Origin: Eucommia ulmoides | Taxonomy: Eukaryota; Streptophyta; Magnoliopsida; Garryales; Eucommiaceae | Length of the DNA: 64,000 nt | NCBI GenBank assembly: GCA_016647705.1 | Contig: CM028328.1 | Span: 41,578,501-41,642,500, forward strand | Direction: 5' to 3' | Shown: positions 44,986 to 55,965 of the stretch, in pieces | Numbering within the stretch: the first letter of the stretch is position 1 | Layout: every line of letters begins with the position of its first letter | Notes under the pieces: model-generated | The model's database searches: none | What the model was told of the DNA's origin: nothing | Seen by the model: the letters and a program-made list of their open reading frames with translations, nothing else | Made by a program: the position numbers and the translations under genes

Positions 44986-46581
44986 TGCACGGTGAGCGTT
45001 TGTTATACGCTCGCGTATTGACTACTCGCAAGTGTACGAGGTCAAAGTTTTAGTATATTGTGATCTTTAAGATCGGGTATCGTATCCACAGGGATTGGTT
45101 GTCATTACTATCGAATACCGTGTTTGTCATGACCTAACTTTATCAAGGCTAAAAAGAAAGATTTTAAATTATTTAATACTAATACTATAATATCCTAATT
45201 TAATTTATACTAATCATACTAATACGATATGGTTAGGGGATGAATTATCGAGGGATTAACTTTATTTACTTAAACGCATTTGATTTCGTTTAATTTACAA
45301 TAATGGCATTTAACCTATTTGACAATCTCAGTTCGTAAACTCCGCCTCTACCGCTCCCGAGTGCAAGACGAGGGAATACGTAACTTCGTGTCAATGAAGA
45401 AGTCCCCCTCAACGTCTTAACAACCCTAGGTCATGTGAGTCTCACCCCAACGTCATTGATCGCACACAATCCAACTCCCTCCCGGGTTATTGGATCGTCG
45501 TGTTGTGTTTACCCTATCGACAATCTCAATTCTAAAACTCCACTGCCACCTCTCCTAAGTGTAAGATGGGGGAATACATGACTTCGACTCAACGAAGAAG
45601 TCCCCCTTCAACGACTTAACGACCCTAGGTCACGTAAGTCTTGCCCCAACGTCATCAATTAACATTATGCTTACCTTAGTCCGAATCCGAGGTTTAACTC
45701 TTCCGAGTGTCAAACACCGAATTCTTGATATATCTATCTAAGCATGATAAACAAATAATACGACACACACAATCAAAATAGCAAAGAACAATCACTAAAG
45801 AAACACAACTCAAACAAAACTACATTTTTATAAATAATATTAATCCCATAAATAATCGTAGTTTAACTCTTGGTCATAACCGTTTATACAATTAAAATTG
45901 AGCTAAACATGCTCAAACAACTATTGAAGATAAGAAATAAAAGGAAAATGGATGAACTTAGCCGATATCCAAGATTAGCCGCTAAAACCGTCCACCGATC
46001 GCTTCTCCTTCTCCGCTTGGTAATCTTCTCCTTCGGATTTGTTTGAGCACTCCCCATACTCTCTCTCTCTCTACTATAAACTAATCCCTAAGGGCTCTAA
46101 TGGCCGAAACTCCTCATGGGAGAGGAGAAGAGAGGGGATTAAATAAGCAAAATATTTTAAAAAAATATATCTAATCTGGTGCAGAGGTCACCGTCGTGGC
46201 GATGAGTAGGTCGGTTAATTGATCGCCTAGGCGATGAAGACAGTGATGGACTTGGTTGACATCCTGCATTTTTACTACCGCGACGGTGGATCTCATCGCT
46301 GCGACGGTGGACGTTAGCAAGATAAGTCATTCTCTGCATTTTCACAGCCGCGGCGATGGGCTTCTTTCAAAATATTGCCGCCTTGCTCATTTTTCCATCG
46401 TTCTTCAACCGTTCTTAGTTCAATCTCATCGTTTACACTCTAATTTCCTACCTTTTTGCCCCATACATTTTATTTATACAAAAAGAATAAAAACTAATTA
46501 AAACATAATAAAAACGCTATAACAAATACTCTAAAACTAACAAAATCAGTTTGGAAATATATAAGTAGATCACACCTATCA
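44986..46581 (-). repeat. 5' LTR of the nested Athila-like element
   Basis: A 1596-bp block from TGCACGGTGAGCG to CACACCTATCA, bordered by the primer site. It contains the tandem ~200-bp internal duplication (CTCCCGAGTGCAAGACG and CTCCTAAGTGTAAGATG regions) and a decayed set of CGCCTAGGCG and CGCGGCGG repeats at 46190-46380. Confidence 0.9.
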
Positions 46582-46652
46582 ACATCCGTTCCAGCCAGAA
46601 GTTGTTATCCCAAACCGTTTTGCCTCTCTTGCTGCCCAGGGCTAGGGGCAAC

Positions 46653-47447
46653 TGTTGGGTGTCATCGAATTAACACCAAGGCCCCAGCCACATGTCCACC
46701 ATTACCGTGACGTGACCATATTCAGGAATCCAAAGTGCCATGCAGGAGTGTACAGTGACTAAGGCTATTTCCTTGGAATCTCCTCTGTACCCAGGTAAGA
46801 GTAGTGTGCCTCGCAGGGACGTTACTGCCCAAAACTCTATATCATGCCTCTGGACTGCTAATTTAAGGGACTTAGCCATTTGTCTCAACTGACACTCCAT
46901 TTCAGTTTATTTTTCCTCTAGAACTCCACATATCTCTAAGCTTCTCTACCAGCTCATCACCACAGGCCTGACAGAGGCCCGAGGCTTTTCCAAATGGGCC
47001 TGAAAGCTCAAGCCCAGTGATTATCTCCTAAAACGCCCTAATTATTGGCTAAACACAAAATTTCACCTAATTAACCATGTTTAGGCCCCAATTAGTTAAA
47101 ACTAATCATCTTTAACACCTATAAATACTAGGTGCTATGTAAGCCCGAGGTAATGCTTAAATACTATTTACATACTTGACGCGTTTCTGTAACCTTTTCT
47201 CTCTAAGGTCTTACTCTAATGCCATAGGGTTTCACAGGGACAAAACCTGGTCAGGTCTTGTGTAGGTATAGCTCCTTGAAGGGCAAGACTCTAGACTTCA
47301 GCAAGTGAGTACCCCAGGTTGCCAAATACAGTTGACTTGAAGAATTTCAAACTCCACATCCGACTCAGTAACTCTACCTCAACAGTAGGACCTACATGTT
47401 CCTTACTGGACCATACTCGAGGTGTTCGCCACTTTGGGACATCAACA
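46653..47447 (+). repeat. Gypsy 3' LTR
   Basis: It starts TGTTGGGTGTCATCG and ends GACATCAACA, exactly as long as the 5' copy at 37179. A TATAAATA box lies at 47120-47127. The 5-bp flank beyond (CTATA) has no partner at the other end. Confidence 0.88.
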
Positions 47448-47517
47448 CTATATAATAAATCACAAATTGGTTTCGCTGACTATGATATTTTTATGGTCCA
47501 TATCGTTTTTTATATGG

Positions 47518-49024
47518 GTTAATACTATTTAAACCCCTCCAACTCTTTTGATATTCCACATACACTCTCTTAACTTCCGAAATTCCCACGACAACCCCTC
47601 GCGCAGAGATTTTTTTTAAAAGTAATAACTATTTTACCCTTACTCATTCAAAACAAAAAAATAATAAAATAACCAAAATTAGTGAATGACCAAACCACCC
47701 TCACCTCACCTATTTTTTTTAATAATTTCTTTTTTTCCCTTATTTTTTCACTATTTTTCTATTTTTTTTTTTTTTTTTTTTTTTTTCACCCTCCTCCTTT
47801 GTTTCTTTGCACCACTAAATCAAACAACATAATACCACCACCGCTTCCACATCGCCAAACCAAACACCATTTACACCACTGTCTCCAGTATCGTTGAACC
47901 AAACACCACCATCTGTAAACCCATATCCTTGAAGATCACAACCCAACACCTTATTTTGTGAATGTGTATGAGAGAGAGAAAGAGAGAGAGAATCAATACC
48001 TCTCCTACCATCACCAACACTCTTTTAGCTCTGTGCTCCATCACCAGCCTTCGATATATCCATTCTCCATGCATCAATCGTCGATCTAACTCTCCTCCTC
48101 GCAGCTTTGTTCGATCTTTTAATCTCTCTATCGATTGAAGCTTTGATCTTTATATCCATTTATCGTTTTTCTCCCTTGTATTGAAAATCGCAATCGCAAT
48201 CTTTAAAATCCTAAATCGAAATCTCAATCTCTAAATCGCAATCCCTAAACCCTAAATCAAAAATCTCGGTATTGAAAATCTAGAAATCACAATCCCTAAA
48301 CCCTAAATCGAAGGTCAAGATCTCAAACGATGGTATTGAGTGGCATTTATCGATGACAACAAATTAGAAAGTGGTATGGTAGTCTTCAACAGAACTAAAT
48401 GGGATAGACGATGTGGTAGTCGACGATGGAAGAGAATGTGTCGATTTTGATTTCTTTTTCATTTTCTTTTTCCTTCTTTGGTTCGATGATGTGGTTCAGT
48501 AGTAAAGGTGTTCAGTTCGATGGTGGTATTGTTGTTTGGAGGTGTTGTTCATTTTAGTTGTGTTGTTCGGCGTTGTTGTTGTTTGTTTTGGCGGTGTTCA
48601 ACGGTGATATTGTTTTAGGTTCAACGATGTCCGTTCTGTCACCAACGATGAAGAGGAAATAGTCCCTAGTGGTGGTAGTGGTAGTGTTCCTTTGGGGTTG
48701 GAAATGGATGAAGACAGTGAAAACCTAAGGTTTGTTATGATTTGAGGCTCTAATTATACTAATTACCCCGAAAGTTTGATAAAGTTTTATTTTGAACCAT
48801 TACATTTATAAGAGTAATAAAGACATTTTACTTGAGGAAAAAATGGTCAACCTGGTCAACATTGAGAATTTTGACTTTCTAAGGGTATTTTCAAAATAAA
48901 AAATGAATAGCGGGTCTTAGTGTCCTTTGATCAAATAGTTCTAGGAGTCTCCCATGTATTGTTTAAAGTTGAGAGAATTCCCATGGTTCCAATCAATATT
49001 TGAGGAGGTGTAAATGGTATTAAC
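47518..49024. mobile_element. Unclassified element with inverted ends
   Basis: The left end GTTAATACTATTTAAACCCC and the right end GGAGGTGTAAATGGTATTAAC are imperfect inverted repeats with matching extensions over about 60 bp. The interior holds a long T-run (47762-47786), a GAGAGA repeat and repeated 'aatccctaaaccctaaatcg' phrases. No transposase frame was seen. No clear target-site duplication was found, so the superfamily (Mutator-like would be a guess) is left open. Confidence 0.5.
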
Positions 49025-49689
49025 TTCTTTTTTTTATATAATGGAAGGCTAAGTTTATTGTTTGGGGTAGTTGGGATTAGCTAGTATTTTCAGTTCTAAT
49101 TGGCTGAAAGGCTTGGAGTTCGAGACTCACCCCTATTATCTTTTTTGCTCATTTTTATGAGCCCTAGCCCCACAGGTCGGATCAGTTCCGCTCTTACCCT
49201 CCCAAGCTCCCATGATCTGTTTTTGTAATCCCACAAATCCCCACCTCCACTTCCCGCATAATATAACCATTAATCGCCGACCTCTTATGATCGCCTTGGA
49301 TCAGTTTAAATCCTCTTATCTTCACCCAAATAGAACTATTATCTCCTCCCCTCTATCTTTGCTCAACCCCTTCCGGTGAGGTTATGATCGACGATGGTCG
49401 AATGAAGTAGAGGTCGCAGTATCAACGATCAAGATCTACCAAAATCGACCACTATCCATGGCTGTACACAGCTAATAGCATCTCCATTTTGTATAGTTTC
49501 ATAACCATTGCTAAGTGTAAAAATGGTCACTCCGAAGCAACCAATGAAAGACTGCCACAACTCCCCAATGGGGTCGGCTCCTACCAAAGACAAAGTGTAA
49601 AAATTGTGCTGGCTAGAGGTGCGTCTCAATGCATGCCGGTTACCCTAGGAATTCACCCATGTTCACTCAATTTACTAATTAAAAATTGA
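49025..49689. other. Intergenic, nothing recognised
   Basis: Mixed sequence between the inverted-end element and the partial Copia-like LTR. Short frames exist on both strands without resemblance to any protein I know. Confidence 0.4.
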
Positions 49690-51208
49690 GAAGTAATTTT
49701 TCTCACTCGGAGCTTCTACCACCCCAGATAAATTAAAACTTAATTAATATCCCAAAAACTAGTAATAGAAAAATGAGAAAATCAAAATTTGATTTTAAAC
49801 AAAAAGGGGTAGCACGTAATTGAGCACGTAATCAGATTAATTCAAGAAATTGTTTAAAAAATATTTTTCACTAAAAAATCATAAAACAATTTCTAAAGAT
49901 TAAATTCCAAAAATTAATCAAGTAATAATATATAGAAAGTAATTTGGAAAGATCTCACCCAAAATCCACCAAAAAAAATAATTTGAGCGATGTTACTTAA
50001 GATTCGGTAGTAGCAAAGATTATCATCAAATGATTCCCAAGAATGTCTCTTAGAAAAACTCTCACAAAAACTCAATATGATTTCTCTTAGAAAAGCTCAC
50101 TATGATCTCTTGATTTATCTTAATCTCTCTTAATGATATGAAAAACGCAGGTCTTTATAAATGAGATTAAAAACAACTCTCTAACGGCTAGTTTCCAATT
50201 GTCATGACACTTAATTGCTCTTTTAGACTGCTTATATCATTAAGACTTCATTCTGGTTCAATTCACTTAATTATAGCTTTTAAATTTCTCAATTAAGTCC
50301 TCCAAATATTTCTCAATCACAATTAAATAGAATAGAAACAATTATATGTACCAAATTGAGAAATATTCAAACTTAATGAACCAAATCAATAGGGATAACA
50401 TAATATGTATAGCATATCTTAAATAAGATTAAATCCCTAAAATCTCTCATGAATCCTAACCAAAAAACGGCTAGTAACGGCTACTTTCAGATTGAAATCC
50501 GGAATTCCATAATATCTTGAAACAGACACACCAGTTGACCGACCAAGATCAGCAGTTGACAGCTCGATTCAGGATGTAGTCAAGTCAAAAATTATGTGCC
50601 CACCAGTCCACCTATTTGTCGACTTAGATATTCAGAGAGTTCCATTTCTCTTCATAGGTCGACCGCTCTGTCAACTTATAGATACAAAGAGTTTATTCTT
50701 TAAGTACAGGTCGACCTACCTGTCGACTGAGAGATACAGAGAGTTTTCATTCTTTGTCCGGTCGACTTACCTGTTGACTTATAGATGCTGAATCTCTTCT
50801 CTAAACTCGTTTTTAATTTATTCTACTTGATATTTTTGCCCCCTTAACTAATTTCTTTTCTTGGTTAGCTCTACTAAATACTTAAATTCAATTTTAATTA
50901 TTTATTTTTCAATTACACATAGGAGCAAATAATTTAGCTAATTAGGATCCTATTAAAAACACACATATTTATAAAAAGCAAAAAATCTTTTTGTGCCATG
51001 TGTGATCCTAATTGGGATATTAAGAGTCGAAATTTTAACCTGAGTTGTTTTCCCTAGGTTCTCCAAATTCTTCAACCTCTTACTCTTTCATCATCTTTAT
51101 CATCATATTTTCATCATTTGGAACTAATAAACTGAAACACTTAATCAAATCGTTAGTTCCACAAAAAATATCAACCTTTAATTGTACATAAAAATCTCCG
51201 GATCAACA
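49690..51208 (-). mobile_element. Partial Copia-like LTR
   Basis: The complement matches 34181-36440 in order: GTTGATATTTTTTGTGGAAC, AACAACTCAGGTTA, TAGGATCACACATGGCAC, a set of GTCGACTTAT..-type repeats (50530-50790) equivalent to the GGTCAACCGA repeats, and GTGCTACCCC..GGTAGAAGCTCCGAGTG. The match ends near 49690, so only the first two thirds of the LTR remain. It ends GATCAACA at 51208, which gives the true TGTTGATC start of the family. Confidence 0.75.
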
Positions 51209-52632
51209 CTCGTTTCTATCTCGGCATGATTCCCAGGCCAGCACCACCCATCTCGAAAATTGACTCCATAAGCTCCTTAACAAAATGCCACCCTTCTCGT
51301 CTTCAGCCATCCAGGAAGGGAGGAAAAAAATCTTCTCACACCATGGGTCGCAGGAAAAATCCGATTGGCATCATGGGCTGGGCCAATTGTCTACTTGCGG
51401 GTACTTCTCAATCGTGGGCCTCAACAAAAAGGCCAAAAAGCCCAGGCCCACGAGCTTAATCCCCGCACTTGCCCTCTCATTGGCCACACACCGAGATCAA
51501 GTTGTTGATCCATACTTAGGCCCTTAATCCTCCAAATGCTAATAACCCACTGCCTATATAAAAGAAGGTAAATGTGAGGTAAAAATACACAAGATGCTTA
51601 CTTACTTTCTCAGCACTCTAAAACATTTTTATTGCCTCTCCCAGAGCTCTTATTCTCACATTGGAGGGGACACGCTAGGTCCATCCCGACAAGTCCTTTG
51701 TATAGGTGACAGGTTTGAACTCATCCTAGCTTGGATCAATATTGTTATTAGAAAAGGACTCTCCTCGGACCAGAAGACTCTCAGGTTGCTTCACCATCTG
51801 AGACCCATATCGGACCTCTCCAATTCTACCCCATCCCCAGCAAGAGGGACTGGTCTTGAAACATCTTCATCCCAGCACGAAAAAACACCATCAGCACATT
51901 AACCAGACCATACCATTGGTGTCGACCAAGATTTAGCATCAATAATTTGGCACTGCCTGTGGGAACCCTACTAAAGGCGTTCTCCCAATCATCAGCTCCC
52001 AAGCTTGGCTAAAACTTCATGATTACGAGGTCTAGTCATTCTACACGGTCGAGGGATTGGAACATCGCGGTAAATAACAAACGGGCCAAAGAGAGATATC
52101 AAGAGTCCCTAGACTGGATGCTAGGGATTTAGTCCCCATCCTGATTGAAGAAGAAAATATACTCCCCACTAGCCAGGAGGGCTCGTCAACTTCGCCTTCA
52201 GGAGTCTATGTTGGCCCAACTTTTGGAGCTATGAATGCGTAGCAACTTGATAAATTGGAATGCCAGCTAGGCCAATTTCAATCTTGCCTTGAAATCATCA
52301 TCTCCCGCTTGTCACCGGCCCCGGCTCAAGGGGGATTGGTTCTTCAGAATATAGGGGAAAGAAGTGCCACCAAGAATTGGATCATGTGATTTTTACTCTA
52401 AAGGGTATGCCTTGAGAGATCAACCCCGTCTACGCGACCGCCTTATCTGGGAGCGAGATTTAGACTTGTCGGCCACTTCGGACTCTGCGTCGTTGCCCCA
52501 ATCAGTAAGAACTTACAGCAACATCACCCATTCTGAGCATAGGATTCACCGTGCTTGGGAGGTGGACTCCCACTCCCCTCTAACCAGAAGACAGAGGGTC
52601 TAGAGTGGCCGTAAGCCAAGTCGTAGCACCGC
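51209..52632 (+). mobile_element. Gypsy LTR and gag fragment
   Basis: A TATATAAA box lies at 51555-51562, and the LTR-like part ends near 51945 with TTTAGCATCAATA. It is followed by ATTTGGCACTGCCTGTGGG, a TTTGGCGCCGTCTGTGG-type primer site. An ATG at 52019 opens MITRSSHSTRSRDW, a typical gag start; the frame is broken by stops soon after. The sequence is cut at 52632 by the Athila-like element, and the rest may continue beyond it, outside the window. It resembles, but is not the same family as, the 795-bp LTR element. Confidence 0.65.
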
Positions 52633-52829
52633 TGATAGGTGTAAAATACCTATCTAATTCTAAATCGAATTTGCCAGTTTTTAAGTAATTTATTGAAGTT
52701 TGAATACCGTTTTAGTTGTTTTTATTAGTCAGGAGCAGGGACGTAAATAATTGGCAAACCGAGCAAAATGGTGCGAAAGGGGTAGCCAAAAAGATGAAAG
52801 AAAAAAATGAGATTTCAAATAATAGAGGA

Positions 52830-53225
52830 AATCCGCCTAGGTGAAGTTTCCACCGCCTAGGCGGACATTTATCAGAAAGTTGAATTGCTGAAGATTTGAA
52901 ATCCGCCAAGGCGAAGTTTCTACCGCCTAGGCGGAAATCCATCAGAAGGTTGCAAGGACTGAAGTATTGAATCCGCTTAGGTGAAGTTTCCACCGCCTAG
53001 GTAGAAATCCACCAGAACGCTGGAAGTACTGATCTGCTGGATAGAGCTGCACTGCTGTAAATTCGCCTAGGCGAAGTAGCTACCGCCTAGGCGGAATTCT
53101 GTCAGAAAGTCATAAGGAGCCAAGAAGTTAGTCCTCCGCCTAAGCGAAGATTCTACCACTTAGGCGGAATTCTAACCGACTTAAGCACCGCCTAAGCGAA
53201 GTTTCCACCGCTTTGGCGAAAATCG
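52830..53225. repeat. CCGCCTAGGCGG palindrome repeats in LTR
   Basis: Pairs of inverted motifs such as TCCGCCTAGGTGAAG...CCGCCTAGGCGG recur every ~75-90 bp at about 52830-52865, 52900-52940, 52972-53012, 53063-53094, 53134-53166 and 53187-53218. Similar motifs occur in the internal region at 60155-60560 and in the LTRs at 41520-41810 and 46190-46380. Confidence 0.85.
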
Positions 53226-53272
53226 CAGAACAGGTCAAAATATCTATTTAGATATTTTTGGACCCCTAAGCC

Positions 53273-53280
53273 TATAAATA
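53273..53280 (+). promoter_or_regulatory. TATA box of the Athila-like LTR
   Basis: TATAAATA in a suitable context (AAGCCTATAAATACCCC), about 980 bp before the LTR end. It probably directs genomic RNA synthesis; inferred from position and from similar boxes in the gypsy LTRs. Confidence 0.65.
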
Positions 53281-54262
53281 CCCCTTGGCCACGTTTGAAA
53301 CTTGTTATTGAAGAACCCTAACCCTAGTAGAGAGCTCTTAAGCTATATTTTGAAGATCAAGAAGGAGGTTCATTATTCAGATAAAGAAGGATAACTTGCG
53401 GATCGATCATTAGTGACAGTGAACCGTTTCACTTCCAGATTTGATTGTTTATCTCTTGTTTTATTCTTTGTAATCACTTTTTCATATCTAAGAATGTTGA
53501 ATCCCTCTTATTTTGTATGGTATATGGCTAAGATCTTGTAGTAGTAGTTAAATGTTGCTTAGGTGTAGTCAAAATCATGTAACCGTTTAGTTGAGTAAAT
53601 TTATGTTACTTTAATGTGTTGTTTGTCGAAATCCGATTGTGTTTTATCGTTATTCTTGATACTATGCTGGTATTGATAAACCGAGAATGCGGGGTTTGAC
53701 CCTCGGGAGAGGTAACCCCGGATTCAGACTAGGGTAAATACAACATGACGTTCTAACGACCCGGGAGGGCATTAGAACGTATGCAACCCATGACGTTGGC
53801 TCAAAACTCACGTGACTTAGGGTTGTTTAGGCATTGAAGGGGACTTCTTCGTTGACATGAAGTCATGTAATCCCTCGTTTTACACTCGGGAGAGGTAGCG
53901 GAGGAGTTATTGATACAGAGGTTGTCGGATTAAATAGAAACCGTTATAGCTAACTAAATGAAATCGATTATGCGTTATATAAAAGAAATTTATACCTAAG
54001 TAATTAGTGTAATTAAAACTAACCTTATAGTTGTCATTTATCTTAGTATAGTAATTATAAAACAAACAAAATTTGATTAGTCGAGATAATATGAAACTAT
54101 TGAAAACGCAATACTCAACTGAATTACCGGCCGTTCCCAGTGGAACGATATCCGATCCTAAAAGATCCATTATATTAAAACTTAGACCTCGTATACTTGC
54201 GAGTAGTCCAATTACCGCGAGGAGGAAACAAAGTAGTTGAATCCGAGCGCGTGACAAGTTTT

Positions 54263-54280
54263 TGGCGCCGTTGCCGGGGA
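54263..54280 (+). other. tRNA-Asp primer-binding site
   Basis: TGGCGCCGTTGCCGGGGA is complementary to the 3' end of plant tRNA-Asp(GTC) including its CCA. It lies six bases after the LTR end and is the diagnostic primer of Athila-type elements. Confidence 0.93.
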
Positions 54281-54412
54281 ACGGCAATGTGTTTTTCAAT
54301 TAAGTTGATATCGTGATTTTGTAGTTGAATGTTAATCATGATAACTCGTTTGTTCTTAAATTTAATTCAATTTATTTATTTATTTCATTTATCAATTGAA
54401 TTTAAGCAGTGC

Positions 54413-55938
54413 ATGCGGCGGAGTAAACGTATTGCTAAGCAAAAAGAAGAAAAAGCTACAGCAATGGCCGGTGGACATGAGAATATTCCGCAACCACCAG
54501 AGCCGCAAGCACTCCAGCCTCTGGAGCATGAGAGGCCACAACGATTCCTTCGGGACTATTATCGGCCCCTTATGTTGGACAATTATTCAGGGATCCAGAG
54601 GCAGCCGATCCAAGCTAACAACTTCGAGTTGAAACCCGCCTTAATCAACATGGTTCAGCAAAACCAATATGGTGGGAATCTTCACGAAGATCCCAATGTA
54701 CACTTGGCTACTTTTTTGGAAATCTGTGACACTGTAAAGATCAACGAAATCGCCGAAGATGTGATAAGGCTAAGGTTATTTCCATTCTCCTTACGAGATC
54801 GAGCAAGAAGATGGTTTCAATTGATTCAGCCGGGGAGCATTAACACTTGGGAGGACCTTGCACAAAGGTTCCTCACTAAGTTCTTCCCACCCTCGAAAAT
54901 GTCTCAATTCCGAGGCGAAATTGCGCAGTTTCGTCAGAGAGATTTCGAGCCATTATTTGAGGCATGGGAGAGGTTTAAAGACTTATTGAGAAGGTGCCCC
55001 CAACACGGTTATCAAGATTGGTTTCAAACCCAATTATTCTATAACGGGTTGGATGGCCAGACAAGAACGATAGTCGATGCGGCCTCCGGGGGATCATTGT
55101 TGTCCAAAACCCCAACCGAAGCAAATGCGTTATTGGAGGAGATGGCGGCTAATAACTACCAATGGCCGAATGAGAGGAACACGGGAAGACGGGTCGCTTC
55201 TATCCAAGAATCAGACCATATTTCAACGTTATCGGCCCAAGTGTCTAAGCTCTCGGACCAATTAGTCGCCTTATCTACAAAAGGTGCTTTGTCGAATCAA
55301 GGGGAGGAGATAGCGGCAAGTAGTTATCAGTCCGGATTGGATAACAAGTTTGAGGAATTCCATTTCTGAACAACTGTGCTTACACTTTCAGGCCGGCTAC
55401 CAACATTCCAACTCACTACAATCCCGAACTTCATAATCATGAGAACTTTTCATATGCGAATAATCAGAACACTTTGCGACCACCTCCGGGGTATGGAAAC
55501 CAATCTTCGGGATATCCAATGCAAGCTAATCGCCAAATGCAACAATCGCCAATCCACAATCCGAAGCCAAATTTGGATGAATTTCTGGGATCATTTATGA
55601 AAGAGACGCATACTATGATGCGTGAGACGCATAATCGCCTGAACAAACATGAAACACGGCTAGACTCTATTGATACCACGTGTACCAACACTAATGCCAC
55701 AGTAAAGGCTCTTGAGACTCAAATTGCGCAACTTGCTAGGGCAATTCAAGAACAACAAAAAGGGAAGTTTCCAAGCAACACGGAAACCAACCCTCTGGAA
55801 TGCAAGGTGATTAAGTTGAGGAGCGGCAGAGACGTGGAAGTAAGGAGGCCTATGGAAACTGAGCCAGCCGTGAGTCGTGAGTTTCCGGATGATGAACCAA
55901 GAACTAGTATGGAGGAAGACGTTGAAGCAAAGGTCTAA
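54413..55938 (+). pseudogene. Athila-like gag, frameshifted
   Basis: The probable start is ATG 54413 (MRRSKRIAKQK); an ATG 28 codons upstream is also in frame but gives a non-conserved hydrophobic leader. The retrotransposon gag domain covers about 54700-55150 (LRLFPFSLRDRARRWF, WEDLAQRFLTKFFPPSK, FRQRDFEPLFEAWERFKDLL, FYNGLD). The frame ends at 55367-55369, and the homologous sequence continues in another frame from about 55391 (IPTHYNPELHNHENF) to paired stops at 55936-55941. Gag coats the RNA and forms particles. The shift falls where family members have a single frame, so it is probably a lesion rather than programmed. Confidence 0.88.
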
Positions 55939-55965
55939 TAAGGAAAGGAGAAGCTAAGTGAAGAC

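Larger units (their letters stand above)
39889..46581 (-). mobile_element. Internally deleted Athila-like element, nested
   Basis: Two LTRs of the TGATAGGTGT family in minus orientation (1595 and 1596 bp after removing an insertion) border only 1.8 kb of internal sequence, which lacks gag and pol. The flanks ACACC (39884-39888) and ACATC (46582-46586) differ at one base, a mutated 5-bp target duplication. It therefore inserted in the interior of the 795-bp-LTR gypsy element. The two LTRs differ at about 8 of the first 97 bases, less than the host element's LTRs, agreeing with a later insertion. Confidence 0.92.
37179..47447 (+). mobile_element. Ty3/gypsy element with nested insertion
   Basis: Two direct LTRs of 795 bp each (37179-37973 and 46653-47447) enclose a primer site, gag remains and a purine-rich tract (AGGGCTAGGGGCAAC, 46638-46652) before the 3' LTR. 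No protease, reverse transcriptase or integrase is present, so it was deleted or non-autonomous before or since the insertion of the element at 39889-46581. The LTRs differ at roughly one base in five over the first 100 bp, mostly by transitions, so the element is old. The flanks (GGAGT and CTATA) do not match. Confidence 0.88.
52633..54256 (+). repeat. Athila-like 5' LTR
   Basis: It begins TGATAGGTGTAAAATACC and ends GCGCGTGACA, followed by seven bases and then the primer site. A TATAAATA box lies at 53273-53280. The ends match the complement of the solo LTR at 11070-12684. The part from 53690 to 53930 corresponds to the CTCCCGAGTGTAAGACG region of the other copies but is present once rather than twice. 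Confidence 0.93.

Noticed and set aside
54263..54280. tRNA-Asp gene fragment
   Set aside because: Only the 18-base complement of the tRNA 3' end is present, directly after an LTR, so it is a primer-binding site. No tRNA gene was found in the window.
53907..54299. 130-codon minus-strand frame in the Athila-like LTR
   Set aside because: It lies antisense across the end of the LTR and the primer site, with no protein resemblance, so it is chance.
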